Notes: generated by a model not told the origin, from the letters alone. A DNA stretch of 64,000 bases from Plectrocnemia conspersa (GCA_009617715.1 VTFK01000407.1:310001-374000); one strand, 5' to 3'; shown: positions 29,064-41,387, counted from the stretch's first letter. Numbers and translations: made by a program.

Positions 29064-30339
29064 CGCCAGATTATCCGGACTCGGTGTACTAAATCTACGA
29101 TCGAATTTAGATTTATATATTGTTTTTAGTTTTTATATGACATTGCATTCGTCACGAGTTCCAACAGAAAAAACCGCGGGTATGGCGTGAGAATCGATTT
29201 AACCAGTTCTGTCGCATAAGAGTTGCAAAATATTTTAAATGCGTTTCTAAGACTAGGGTACATACACAAGAGGTACATGCAGTAACAATTCCCAAAAGTT
29301 GTTGCAAAAAATCTTTCTGAGCTCCTCCAAAAAAAAAAAAATTAAAGCTTAGAAAGTGAAATAAAAATTACTCAAATGCAATAATTGGTTTTTAGCAAAA
29401 ACTAACACATCTAAAGGTTTGAGCACATTTTTCAAAATATTTACACAATCATAAGACTTAAATAATATATAAATAATAATAAGAATAGGTACTCACTCTG
29501 ACACATAAAATCCACAATGATAATACGTACTTCATTGTGTCCTAATATAAATTCTAATAATCCAACCTAGCTAACACTATAACATTTATACTCTCGTCTC
29601 TACCTTGATTCAGAATGTTATACATGATAAACAACCTTTAGGCAAATATATGTTCGAAAGCACTTTTTTCCTTAAAACACTATATATTACTATAAGCTAC
29701 ATAAGGACAAGCGAACGTCGTAATCTCGCAACTGTAATAAGCAGACTTAGCGAGTGGATATTAGAGGTAAAATATTCAAAATGTTCAATGCGAAACTCGT
29801 AAAATAACGCATTTAACTATCTCTAGTGGATACGAAATGTAATAAGCATAATTGAGAAAATACTTGTACGTAATACAATATATAATAGTGCTAAGAAATG
29901 ATTAAGTTTATGTAACGGAAAAATCACCTTGTTTTGGATCAGTGGTTAAGATCTAGTTTTAAAAATATGTTTTGTGATCGTATATAAACATACGATTAAC
30001 ATTTAATTACAAAACATAGTTTAAACGAGTGGTTTAAGAAGTAGAAAAAAAAACACTTGCTGTCGGTCACTCACTATCGTGAGGTACCGCAGCTATCAAG
30101 TGTGTAAATACCGGACGCTTAACTTTTTGAGTTATAAATTTAACTTTTGATTTTTTTCGAATCTATTTTTAGTATTTTATTGTTGATAAAAGATATATTA
30201 ACTATTCTCAATATAGTTATTTTTAATATATGTAACTTAAAAAAAATAATAAGTTTGGAATGTTATGTTATATAAAATATACATAAAAAAATATTTTTAA
30301 TAAATTAAAATTACCATTATTTAATTTTAAACATTTTTT
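29064..30339. other. AT-rich stretch without recognised features
   Basis: Only short ORFs and A-runs; nothing supportable. Confidence 0.4.
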
Positions 30340-30354
30340 GCTTCCGTTTATTAA

Positions 30355-30620
30355 ACATGGCACACCAAACAAATATGCGGGATAAGGAGCGACTCATCGA
30401 TTGTCATCCAAATCTTATTAGTATACCACTACAAAAAGCTTTGATCATGGAAAAGCACGTGATTTAATATGGGAATTTTCACTGCACCGTGATTTAAATA
30501 AAAAATATGGGTCTCTTAACAATAAACAGTACTATTCAAAAGTTATTCGAAGAAGATCTAATGAGATCTAATTCCCTGAAATTTATGAACAGCCATTGTT
30601 CCGAAGCACTTTTGTCTCGG
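30355..30620 (+). pseudogene. Broken open frame, possibly MADF/Myb-SANT-like
   Basis: One frame reads NMRDKERLIDCHPNLIS, then after a single shift KSFDHGKARDLIWEFSLHRD. A Leu/Ile-x-x-His-Pro opening followed by a Trp-containing helix some 25 residues on resembles MADF or Myb/SANT-like DNA-binding domains common in transposons and insect regulators. Stops and the shift mean it is not functional as it stands. Confidence 0.25.
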
Positions 30621-31475
30621 TATCAGTTTTTTGAGTCTGCTTTAATACAAATAACATAAATATAAGTAAATTAGGTTTATGGTAAAGGAGTTTGAATTTA
30701 GGAAAAATAAAATAAAATTACCGATTTTGTGTACAAAACTGGGATTGGAGAAGCAGCCGAGAAAATAATATACATGTACATATATCGTGTGTTTCTTCTA
30801 TAAGTGAGTAAACAAGACTGACGATTATAAAATACATCACATATTTCAACTCTTGTAGTAAAAGAACCATACACGAGGCCATGGAATTATTAAAAACGCA
30901 CGCATGTGAAATTCCTGGCACGCGAACCTTGAACCAATATAAAGCAATTTTAAACCAACAACAAATATGAAAATCTTAAACCTTAGTATATTCATAGTCA
31001 GAACTGAAGCATATGAAAGATATGACTCATTTATAGGTTCTTTTCGAACAGTAAAATTATTATTTAGAATAGCTGTTTTTAACCTTTCTCCCATAGCGTC
31101 ATACTTTTGATTTTTAAAATAATATACTTAACGCAACTCAACCGATGAATTAATAGATAAGCTATAAGAAACCTTTTCTGCCTTTCAGATATTTGGAATT
31201 TCAGGAACAAATCTTGGAGATATAGAAATGATAGAAGGCAGCATTACAAAATAAAATATCTAAATAAATGTTATATAAACAAAACACTAGAACCGCCCAG
31301 CATTAGGGATTGCCAGTGACATTTGAAAACTAAAGATGGGACAATAAAGTCACGTAAACCATAGTGTTTTTCAATTTTTATCGTATCTGAAGATTCACAA
31401 TAAATAAATTAATTAACAATATTTGTTATTTTCAACTATTTGAATTTTAAACAATAAATGATAAAATATTACAAT

Positions 31476-32070
31476 ATTCGAATATATTTGTTAAGTTATG
31501 AAGAATCGAAAAATATAGTTTAAATAATAAATACAGATTCATAGATACGTAAAGACTTTTAATTAAAAAATTGAGGAAGTATTATACAAAATTTCATTTT
31601 AATTATTTTTGCTGCCGAAAAGACTCATTTAGTTGCTGTTGATGTGAACTTTACTGTCAGTTATTTACAAAATTTATTTTAAGCTACTCGAATATATTAT
31701 GTATATATAATAGTATGTTATAAGTTATGAAGATTTGAAAAATATAGTTCGAATAATAAATACAGATTAAATAAATACGAAATTTAATTATTCCTGCTGC
31801 GTAAAAGACTCATTTAGTTGCTGTTAATGAGTTTTTAAACATTCGTTTTTTTGAACTATTCGAATATATTAAATATATAATAGTAAATTGTAAGTTATGT
31901 TGATTCGAAAAATAGGGTTTTAATAATGAATACAGATTCATTTATACACAAAATTATATGTTATAAAAATATTAAGAATATTTTTTTTATAATAATAGAG
32001 TAATAGGCGGTTTAAAATTTCTGCAATATCAATACGAAATTGAACTAATTCTGCTGCTGAAAAGACTACA
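31476..32070. repeat. Tandem repeat of about 170-210-bp units, 3-4 copies
   Basis: TTCGAATATATT...AAGTTATGAAGAATCGAAAAATATAG...AATAATAAATACAGATT recurs at about 31476, 31686 and 31858; CTGCTGCGTAAAAGACTCAT-like text recurs at 31610, 31795 and 32050. Copies are diverged. Confidence 0.75.
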
Positions 32071-33223
32071 TAGCAATATGTTCAAAAAAATATTACCATA
32101 ATAAATTATTTTAGACAAATATTTACATATTGATTAAAAAAATATGAGTAATTTCTGTAATTTCGGCAATACCAAAGTGTTTTTTTTTTTTTTACTTTTT
32201 TTTTGTCGACTGTTAGTTGTTAAGGACATGACCATATCGCAAAAAGGCACAATCGGGCTGAATATAATACATAAAAATGTAAAAATTAAATTAAAAAATA
32301 ATACAGAATTATATAATATTTTTAGAATTGGTCGGTTTTATGTGATTTTATAAATTAATTTTTAGCCCTTTCCAGTCCTATGTCGAATTTTTATTTTATT
32401 TTTATTATTCACTATAAAAGCAGGGATTAAGTATACGGCAAATTGGTCAAAATAAACCCGTTCACCATACGACAAAGAAAAAACTTATAATGGCAGGAAC
32501 AAGGATTTTTTACATACACTTATTCGAGCAGCGTCGAAACATTTCAATATTTTGCTGGTAAAGAGACATTTTATTTATAAATCTGACGTGACTATTATGC
32601 TGTGTGGCACAGATTTATAGACAAAAAGTGCACAATTTTGTCTATTTTTGCCACTATAATTTGAGGTACGCTTGTTTGAAATGGGATAAATCTGATTAGA
32701 TTTTCAAACATTATTTTATATCATAAGATATTCGAATATTTATACAAATTACCATTTGATTATGAAGTATAACAAGTAAACATTTTGTTGACTTTATAAA
32801 CATAGTTTTGTAATTGTTACAAAGGATGAGTTGGCATAAATTAATGCGTAAAAATATTCATAATATTGGAGTAAAAAAAAATTGAGTTGTTCAGTTGTAT
32901 ATTAATTTATGACAAGGAGATGAATATTCGTCAATGAGGTAAACCACAGAATGTTTATAAAATATCTATATAAAAAAATAGAATTGCGTCTCAGACTTGC
33001 AGTTGATGCATATGAAACAACATACAAGTTAATTAATCTTAATTGTCACAGATAGCAAAATCGAGTACAGCTAAAAATCCATTCAACAAGAGCACTTGAA
33101 TAATATATGAATACTATATATCAGATAACACAACATTGTATTATACTATATTAATCAGATTTGCATTAGATGTTTTTGTTTAAATTCATGTATGGCAAAC
33201 GTCAAAACCAGAAGATTATCGAG
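32071..33223. other. AT-rich stretch without recognised genes
   Basis: Apart from the short repeat near 32430-32480 nothing is supportable. Confidence 0.4.
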
Positions 33224-33229
33224 ATCTAC

Positions 33230-33445
33230 CTGAATGTGGATCTTGGAAAACGTCTGTCGGAACATCTTGTGCTTGCTTATCCAGCCTCTTCCCTCTGATC
33301 GGTCTCATCTGCACGCCACCTGTTCAGGTACTGGTTCGCTCGCGTTTCAGCGGTGGCATATAAAGTTTGGGGGCAAACAAAAGGCCGTATTTGTCGCCGA
33401 AGCGGTGTTGACTGAGTAAATTAAACGGCTACGTTCGGTTATATA
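33230..33445 (-). promoter_or_regulatory. Kidins220: Core promoter and 5' noncoding exon, probably of Kidins220
   Basis: In a GC-richer island, the minus strand carries a TATA box TATATAA (33445-33439) and, 32 nt downstream, an arthropod initiator TCAGT (33415-33411, A at 33413). The transcribed part ends at a donor TTCAG|GTAGAT (exon end 33230), giving a noncoding exon of about 184 nt. Orientation and distance suit Kidins220, whose coding exon 1 has a strong acceptor at 25092. A plus-strand TATAAA is also present at 33355-33362, so a bidirectional promoter or another gene is possible. Confidence 0.5.
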
Positions 33446-34019
33446 AACCGGTGGATAAATCCGCAGATAAGATGTGATGCAGAACCGATCAGATTTTACG
33501 GCGGCGTACTTAGCAAGCAAATTTTGACGTGACGTGACCGACTCGGTGCGATGGCGAGGATAACGTAGGTTTGGGAGATAGGGTTTTTTTGTTGGATTTT
33601 TTGCTGTTTTGGTGTACCTTGAACACGAAGGTAAGAAGGAAGATTTACTAATCTCTGTTTAGCGCAACTTAATAATCATTTGCGTAATTAAATTAAAGAA
33701 GAGATGTTAAAACGAGTTGAAGGCTGGAAGAACGGAATTTCGTCGACTTGCTACAACATTTTTATTGACTATATTATGAATACAATTCATTTTTAAATGG
33801 TGTATCCTTTATTTACATTCATATGTAACTTTATTATTAGCAAGGACAACATAACTGTCAATAAACCTGAAATACAAACAATCAAATATTACATATACAA
33901 CATAGAGACGTTTTAACCATTCAAACTAGTGATAGGATATGAATTCTAGGTTTATATATATATTTTTTAAATATTTATATATATATATATATATATATAT
34001 TTTTTAAATATTTAGACAA

Positions 34020-34990
34020 GAAAAATGTCATTTGTGAGGGAAGGCGGCAGGTGAGAGCATTTACCCTCCCTTGAATTTGGCTAAAAAAATGCGTGTCATT
34101 TAATGAAATACTATGAATTTTATTGAAAATCAAATATTAAAAAAACAACCGCTGACTAGCCAACTTCTTTCCCTTCTAAGCTAAAATAACTTTCCTGATT
34201 TTAAATCGGAAATTTTCGGGTTATCCCTATAATAAAATCTATAAAAAAAGTCTTGAATCTATCCCGAAAATATTTATAAAAATATGTCTTTTCAGTGTAT
34301 ATATTTTCACCAGTGAAAATATAATTTATCTAGAAGGTGCTATTAAAATTATATGATTTCAACATTTTTATTACATGTTTTACTACATGGTTAATAAAAT
34401 TGAAATATTAAAAAGTTACCACTGACAGGCCAACTTTTGCACCCCCCCCCCCCGCCCCCCGTTGAAAAAACTGATTCTCGGGTTACTACACAAAAAATCT
34501 ATCCCGAAAATATATGTCATTTCAGTGAAATCATATCAGAATACATGTTACAGTGAATGTATATTTTTTTAGTGAAGCTATATTTTCACTAGTGAAGTCC
34601 AAATACATTTTCACCTGTAGATATTTATTTCTACTAGCGAAAATATAATTTAAATAATAGGCGTTAGTGAAATTATATGCTGCTTAAAATATTTATGAAA
34701 CTCATTTTGTCAGTTGCGAAACATACATTTTCCGTTCAAACCCAAACAGCTTAACCCAACTTGACCTAATAAAAGTTCTAAGACTTATTACAATTTTAGA
34801 ACTTTCATTAGGTCAAGTCAAAAAACTCAACTCTCAGGGGAAAATAAGCGGATATGAGAGTATTGGTTACAGTATATTCAAACCGAATTTTGTTCAATAG
34901 GAGGGCGCAAAAATAATTATCACTTCTCAGAAGTAAAAAATTCACGTCAAAAGCAATAAAAGCGTGTCGGCACTGTCGCAGTGTGGACCC
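34020..34990. repeat. Foldback-like repeat family, copy 4
   Basis: Begins with GAGGGAAGG..CCCTCCCTTGAATTTGGC and TGTCATTTAATG, includes CACTAGTGAAGTCC, the palindrome with AAAGTTCTAAGACT/AATTTTAGAACTTT (about 34768-34808), and the single arm TTCACGTCAAAAGCAATAAA ending at GTCGCAGTGTGG. Confidence 0.7.
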
Positions 34991-35109
34991 AGCTTGTTAT
35001 GGCCGGGTGAGCGGTAGTACTAAATATGTTATTGGAGATATATTAGTTTTTCTCCCGAGCGCTCTTATACAAATATAAAAAATTATTCAATTAAAAAAAC
35101 CATCACACA

Positions 35110-35300
35110 TATTTTTTTTCCAGCTTCTCATAGCTATCGCTAAAACATATTTGTGTTTGGTAAGCTCGTTGAAAAGCTGGATGGCTCGTGCAAGAGAAGT
35201 GTTTTCAAGCGATGATGTCTAGGCCGCAACGGGTAAGAATAAGGGACGCGATCGCGTAAAAATACATGTATTTTTTGTGGATTTGGTGACTTTTGTACAT
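35110..35300 (+). repeat. Interspersed repeat, copy also at 50587-50720
   Basis: AACGGGTAAGAATAAGGGAC near 35228 recurs as AACGGGTAAGAATCAGGGAC near 50675, with flanking similarity (AAGCTGGATGGCTCGT / AAATGGATGGATCGT). Class unknown. Confidence 0.6.
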
Positions 35301-36369
35301 TTCCATGGATTGAGTTACAAGTAGCAGAGCTCAGACACTGGCAATATGATTTAATAATAAACGGCATCATTCATGTTACATGTGAAACCCTTTAAAAGTC
35401 ACGTAAAAAGACTGATTGTTGTGCTGAGAAGTAAAGAGCAAGAGCGAAGCCTTACATAAAATGAAACAGGTTGAGGAAATGAATGTTGTAATCAATTTGA
35501 TTAAATTTGGTAATGAATATATAATATTTTTTTAAATATGAACAATTTATCTTAATGTACATAATACAAAAGCTAACCATAATCCTAACTTAAATTTTAA
35601 AATTCAAATATTAGTTCGTGCAAAAATATAAATATTTACAAGGCGCCGTTAATTTTATTGCAGTAGGAATGAATATACTAAGTAGCTTTTATTACTCCGA
35701 GAAAACATTGACTTAGAATTTGTCTACACGATTGCTATTTAAGTTTCTGACGCGAGTTAGTATTTAATACTGGAATTCTAGATGTGTTTTTGATTGAAAC
35801 AATGTCCGAAATTATCAGGATCAATTAAACAATTATTAAATTAAATAATAATGTAAAACATAAGATGAAAATGAAAATTGAAAATGTCAAATAAAATATA
35901 TTTACCTAATATTTTAATATATTTCTCAATTATTTAAAATATATACAAATATAAGATAAGTCTACTATGTAAATATATCTATTAAATCTATATATATATT
36001 AATTATTGTAAAATCGTAAAACATTCTATAAATCGATAAAAATAATATATAAGCAATAAAAATCAGTAATAAAACGATCACCAGAGCATCGATAAAACTA
36101 TTGAATATATATTAGAATTCGGGGGAAAAATATTTATTATTCCGATTTAGACTAGTATCTTACTGTAACATATTCTATGTGTATGTCGTTATGTATCAAA
36201 CTCACCCATGTAACATTAAACGATAAATTATAATCGGCAGACCGAATTTTTATTTGAAGAAAGAGTGATGCATCAATTATTTTACTTTTGATTTTTATGA
36301 GAATTAAGTTGATTCTGTTCAATAATAAATATTTATTTATTGTAAATCTTCCGTTGCAATATAGCACGT
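35301..36369. other. AT-rich stretch without recognised features
   Basis: No coding frame, hairpin or repeat that I could support. Confidence 0.4.
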
Positions 36370-36620
36370 GTTAGCCCAATGCGTTACAATGGGGTAAATA
36401 GATCAGCAACTACTAAGTTAGTAGTGAGACAGCTTACAATTAATATATGTCACTATGAACGACCTAGCTAGATTTTACTTTAATTATTCATCCGTGAGAT
36501 CAAGAAAATCTAGGAAGACTAATATGTGAATAATCATCTCCAAGATATAAATTAAAACACTAGGATCTGTATGAAATTCAAATTCAAATTTTTCAGATAT
36601 CAGTCACTATCCATCATGAT
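36370..36620 (-). repeat. 3' piece of the SINE and a second SINE-like repeat
   Basis: 36370-36460 reads TTAGCCCAATGCGTTACAAT, the reverse of the SINE tail. 36470-36620 resembles 55378-55600 (CATCCGTGAGATCAAGAAAA versus CATCAGTGAGATTAGGAAAA), a second family in which the better copy carries a reversed B-box. Confidence 0.5.
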
Positions 36621-37076
36621 ATGAATAACTTTATTTAGATTTAATTATCGTTGAATCGACAAGTTTAATACTTAACGACAAATACAATTATTTATCTATC
36701 ATAATGTATGATTTGATAGGGGTAAAAATACAAAGCATGTCACGACAATAGTCTTGAAATCAAGGCGATCTTGTATATATATAAATTTATCTTAACCTTT
36801 ACCAGACAAAATTTTTATTTATTTATTTATGTTCCAATCTATTTAATCACAAAAATTAGGCTTCTTACTAATTATTTATATTTATTTACGATAAATCATG
36901 TACCCGTTACAGATGTTGGGACCACTATTAAAAAAATCAAAATAACCAAAAATGCAATGACAAAAGAATGTTTCGCTCCATTATTGTGAATAGTATTTAG
37001 TTAATTGTTCTCAGCATATTTTTTATTACTTTGATACATGAAACACTAAATATATTATGTATGTACATTACAAATA

Positions 37077-37271
37077 CAGTAGACCCCCCAATAACACGGT
37101 AAATTGGGGACGTGCTATTTGAGTGTGTGTAGTTGAGGGACTTGAAAATACTCATATAGTTTTTTGCAATACGTACATATGTACGAATAAGGCGTGTGTG
37201 GTGAGATATCCTCCCTTTCACTAGCTCACACATAAACGTCCCCAATTTACCGTGTTATTGGGGGTCTACTG
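37077..37271. mobile_element. Tc1/mariner (pogo-type) MITE, 195 bp
   Basis: Terminal inverted repeats of about 34 bp starting CAGTAGACCCCCCAATAACA and ending ATTGGGGGTCTACTG, nearly perfect, flanked by TA at 37075-37076 and 37272-37273. The interior has no ORF. The ends are of the pogo/Tigger sort. Confidence 0.9.
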
Positions 37272-37429
37272 TACTTAGATATTTATATACTTGATGTTTC
37301 GTTATATTTGTTTTATCGTATGCTACTTTTAGAAACAATCTTCCATATGAAGATATGATTTTGAATTACGTTTTAAACCGTGCAAATACTATAATATTAT
37401 TGTTCGTTCATTTATGTTACAACTTGCAT

Positions 37430-37623
37430 ATTTTGCTATTGCTTGTGTTAGACCTAATTGTATTAATTAAAATAATTTAATTAAAATAATTTTTGAAAAA
37501 TTAAATCGAAAAATTAAATACAGAGTAATAAAATTAGAGTTTTCTACGTTAGAAGCACCGTAAATCAGACAGCTGTCAATAATTACGCGTGTATAAAGTG
37601 TTAAATGCAGACGTCGTTTTGTA
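37430..37623 (+). repeat. Duplicated segment, copy A (copy B at 41170-41346)
   Basis: The block from GCTATTGCTTGTGTTAGACC to AAATGCAGACGTCGTTTT is repeated at 41170-41346 with very few changes over its last 80 bases. Copy A adjoins foldback copy 5; copy B adjoins the NUMT. Confidence 0.8.
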
Positions 37624-38380
37624 GTATTTTTTTAATATTTAGATTTCGTTCATATTCATATTATTTTATTAAATCTAGCCAAATTCCAGGGGCGTCCCTG
37701 TTTAGAATCCAAGACTTTTTATAACATTACGACTTGAGAATTGAATAAAGCACATTTAAGCCGAATTTTGCCCAATAGGAGAGCGTAAAAAACAATTATC
37801 CCCTCTCAGAAGTCAAAAATTCACGTCAAAAGCAATAAGCGCCGACACGATTTTATTGCTTTTGACGTGAATTTTTGACTTCTGAGAAGTGATAATTGTT
37901 TTTGCGCTATCCTATTGACCTAAATTTCTATTGAATATACTTTGACTAGCACCCTTAATTCAGGAGTCCATAGCAATATCGGTAAGGATAGCTATTCTAT
38001 TTTTAAAACATAGTATAATATCAAAATGCAGACAAATTGTATAGCTTCTTCTTCAGCTTATTTTCCACAGAGAGAAATATTTTTGACTTGAGCTAATGAA
38101 AGTTCTAAAACTATGATTAGTTTAAGAACTTTCATAAGGTTAGGTTTGGGTTTGAACAGAAAATGGACGTTTCGCAACTGTCAAATAGGGTTTCATAGAT
38201 ATTTTAGAGCGGCATATAATTTCACTGGCGCCTATCAGTTAAATTATAATTTCACTAGTAGAAATCTATATACATATTTTGAAATATATTTTCGGGATAA
38301 GTTCCAGACTATTTTTTTTTTATTTTTTTGTGGGATAATTCGAGAACTTCTGGTTTAGAATCGGGGACGTCATTTCTGTT
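37624..38380. repeat. Foldback-like repeat family, copy 5, with hairpin
   Basis: Arms TTCACGTCAAAAGCAATAA and TTATTGCTTTTGACGTGAA face each other around 37838-37850, in a hairpin of about 170 bp (37757-37930). Then come GGTAAGGATAGCTATTCTAT and the palindrome AAAGTTCTAAAACT/AAGAACTTTCAT at about 38100-38135. Confidence 0.7.
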
Positions 38381-38840
38381 TTTTCTAATATTTCGATTAA
38401 ATTAAGATTAACAGATTTAACGATGTATTTTAATAATTTAAAAATTCCAGGTAAAATGGTTTGAAAATACTTAATATTTTTACCGTAATAAATTGATAGA
38501 AGTATCTCTGAGTAACTAATGAAATAAAATACAGGAAATTTTATCATCAAGTCATTTAAAATGGCTTTAAAAAAATATAAAATATATTGGGTATGACATA
38601 GATGCTTTTGACCTATAATGGTAAAACTATTTTGGGCATGACATACATGCCTTTGGACCTCTAAAGGTTAACGCATCTAAATAAACATCTAATGTATATT
38701 GTGAGTAAATTATCTCGTGGCAAATAAACACCGAGAGAAAATTAATTTTTAATGTACACTAGCAAAGTTCGTTTATAAAAATGTTTACGCACCAAATGTT
38801 TATATTTGCTGAACTAGCCGATTGTTTCGTTTGCTCTCCG

Positions 38841-39101
38841 ATGGTTAAATATTATATATTAATAAGCATATGTACTTTATCAAAGATTGTCTCGGCACTA
38901 AATTTGCATGCATTGGATTATACGCTCTTTGGCTTATTACAATGCTTTCGAAACTGTGACGACTCAGAACAATGCTCTAAAGAACAAGTACAAATTTTGA
39001 AAAATTGCAGTTTGAGAGGCGCTTTTGAAAGTTTGCTAATGCAGGTAGATAACAATGCATGCGCAAATATCTTAATGGCCGCGCAAATTGGAGCGAATTA
39101 A
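38841..39101 (+). CDS. Hypothetical small secreted cysteine-containing peptide
   Basis: 86 codons. Residues 1-19 (MVKYYILISICTLSKIVSA) have a lysine, a hydrophobic core and an Ala-x-Ala-like end, a good signal peptide. The predicted mature part of about 67 residues has five cysteines spaced C-x3-C-x5-C-x10-C-x17-C. A donor-like ATGCAG|GTAGAT at 39045 could end the exon earlier, leaving four cysteines. Codon use is less AT-skewed than the surroundings. The open frame extends 20 codons upstream to 38781. I do not recognise a family. It may be a one-exon gene or the first coding exon of a larger gene. Confidence 0.4.
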   Translation: MVKYYILISICTLSKIVSALNLHALDYTLFGLLQCFRNCDDSEQCSKEQVQILKNCSLRGAFESLLMQVDNNACANILMAAQIGAN

Positions 39102-40509
39102 CGTTTAGTCTATAGCTATATGGAAAATATTGAGTTTCTATATTTAGGTGGCTGTTTGCTTTAGTGTTCTGAGAGGATCGGATTACTGTTTGTTGAAATT
39201 GCACGTCATTTAGAGCGAATAAAGGAAGACCATTAAGAGTATTGTTTGTTGACCGTTTGCTTTCGGTCTAATCGTAAGCCAGAACACTGCCCTATAAGTA
39301 AAGGTTATCGAATGTCTAACAAACCTTATGTATTTCTATACAAATACAAGTGTATTCAATTGTGTTATTGATGTGGACTTGTGACAATTCTATTTTCATC
39401 AAAGAACGATAATTTTGATTACTCTTGTGATTTATGTGACATTTCCTGTCGTTCTAGTGTTCGGTAATTCTGAAGATGACCATCAATATATTTTATCTGC
39501 GAGCTTAATAATAAGAGGCGATTAACGATTATCTAAAAATATAACCTATTTAGTTGTGATTCAATATTAAACTAGACATTCTAGATATTATTTTTGGCAG
39601 CATGGTAGACTTGCTACATTTTTTTAATAGACAAGTTTCCACATGGTCGATTTCCCAGAACAATTGATAAAATAAACACGACGCTAGATTTAATACAAAT
39701 GAGTTATATAATAGATGTCAGATTTTATAAGCAAAATGCTAAAAAATGCAAAAAAGAATTTTATACATTAACTGCTATTAAATCAAAATAACAGCCAAGT
39801 TTGGGGACAAAAATAGCTTCGATTAGTTATTTTTTTTAATATTTAGTATACAAGTTAATGTTCCTTCGAACATATTTACCATTACGCTCTCATATACACA
39901 TAAAATATTTACCATTTCATTTTAATTAAAAAAGTGCTCTTTTCTAATAATAAATACAACTATTTTATTGCTTTTGTAAACAATTAGAGCACATTTAATA
40001 ATGACCATAATTTATAAAAAAAATTGTTAAAATTTTGCGCAAAATTAGTAGCAAAATTATGGAATGAAGTAAGTGATTAGGTTAGGTTAATAAAATTTAT
40101 TCATTTAACAATTCAGGACTAATTCCCGAGAGAGAGAAGTGTGAAGGGTGTTACATGAAACGAAGAAAGAAATAAAGCATGCTGTTTCGTGTAACAGTAC
40201 TTGGTCCAAACGACACGGGAATCTTATAAAGCGAACGGGTGTCTTATCGATAAGGTTTCAAAATTTTGCATGTTTCGCTAGATGTCAGATAGCGGATTCG
40301 AACCACAATATGACAGTCACATAGTCGTTTTTGAAGAGGGGTTTGTCGTCGGGGCTTTGTCCTTATTTTTATAAAATTTTCATTTTTGGCGACTCTCGTA
40401 AAAAACACCATTTAAACAACTTTTGCCATTCCGTACTATAATTGTATATATCTTAATACATCTTTGATGGGATATACGATGGTAAGTGAAATGAATAAAA
40501 GTTCAAAAC
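39102..40509. other. AT-rich stretch; one small inverted repeat
   Basis: No gene seen. GTGTTACATGAAAC (about 40148) faces GTTTCGTGTAACA (about 40184), a 12-bp imperfect inverted repeat with a short loop. Otherwise nothing. Confidence 0.4.
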
Positions 40510-40860
40510 ACATTATTTCGTTACTTTTTTGAACGGTGAACTGTTGAAACACGTAAAAATAAATCTACGAACGAAAGTTCAGTATAGTGATGCATGTCTG
40601 TTATTTAAGAAAATGTACTTGAAAATAACAAAACGATTAGCACATTACATAGTGATGTTTTGCAGTTTTAGAAAATGTAAATGTTATTGGAGAAGAAACA
40701 TGGGATCACATCTACCAGTCGGAAAATGAAAATGAAAAGTGCTGAAAAAATTAGACTGGTTCTCTTTTGAGATGAATGTAGGATAATTATAGATCACTTT
40801 TAAACACTTTCAACAATGAATCGTTATTTGTAATTTAAATTGTTGTCTTAATTATAATGT
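40510..40860 (+). pseudogene. Probable mariner transposase fragment
   Basis: One frame reads GEETWDHIYQSENENEK (about 40690-40735) and SAEKIRLVLF soon after, resembling the mariner DDE motif region 'GDETWV..Y.PETK...' and 'SAGKVM..VFWD'. CGAACGAAAGTTCAGTATAG upstream matches the interior of the MITE at 8903-9146. Stops and shifts are present. Confidence 0.4.
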
Positions 40861-41169
40861 AAAATACATTATTATGGGGTATATTGAGTAGAAAAAACTC
40901 TCAAGAGGTGAGCTTTAGCGTCTTGAAGTTTGCACAAGTTTCATATGAAATTTCTAGGCTAAAAAATTGAAACTATTATTCAAATCATGGGAGAAAAATA
41001 CAACCCTTCGATTATGAGCATGAGAAGTATGAAGCACTCAGATCTACGGAACAATGGCACAACACGATCGAGAAATGGATCGTTTTTGCTAAGTAAAAGA
41101 AGCGTATGACAAACTTTATATTATATATTAATTCGTGCGGTACCCATTTATTAAACCTTTGTTATGAAG

Positions 41170-41346
41170 TTTTTTGCTATTGCTCGTGTTAGACCTACTT
41201 GTACTAATAAAAAATAATTTTTGAAAAATTAAATCGACGATTATAGAGTAATAAAATTCGAGTTTCCTATGTTGGCAGCACCGTAAATCAGACAGCTGTC
41301 AATAATTACGCGTGTATAAAGTGTTAAATGCAGACGTCGTTTTAAC
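41170..41346 (+). repeat. Duplicated segment, copy B
   Basis: Second copy of 37430-37623; nearly identical through CAGACAGCTGTCAATAATTA to the last base before the NUMT flank. Confidence 0.8.
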
Positions 41347-41387
41347 TTTTACAGGGAGGGGGAATTATATTAATAAAAATAATATAG

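Noticed and set aside
31476..32070. CRISPR-like array
   Set aside because: Repeats are long, diverged and without unique spacers of constant length; the genome is eukaryotic.
33234..33419. 61-codon plus-strand ORF in the GC island
   Set aside because: Its position coincides with the predicted minus-strand noncoding first exon; no splice or start context of its own.
38320..38550. 76-codon minus-strand ORF
   Set aside because: It straddles the edge of a foldback repeat copy and has no coding features.
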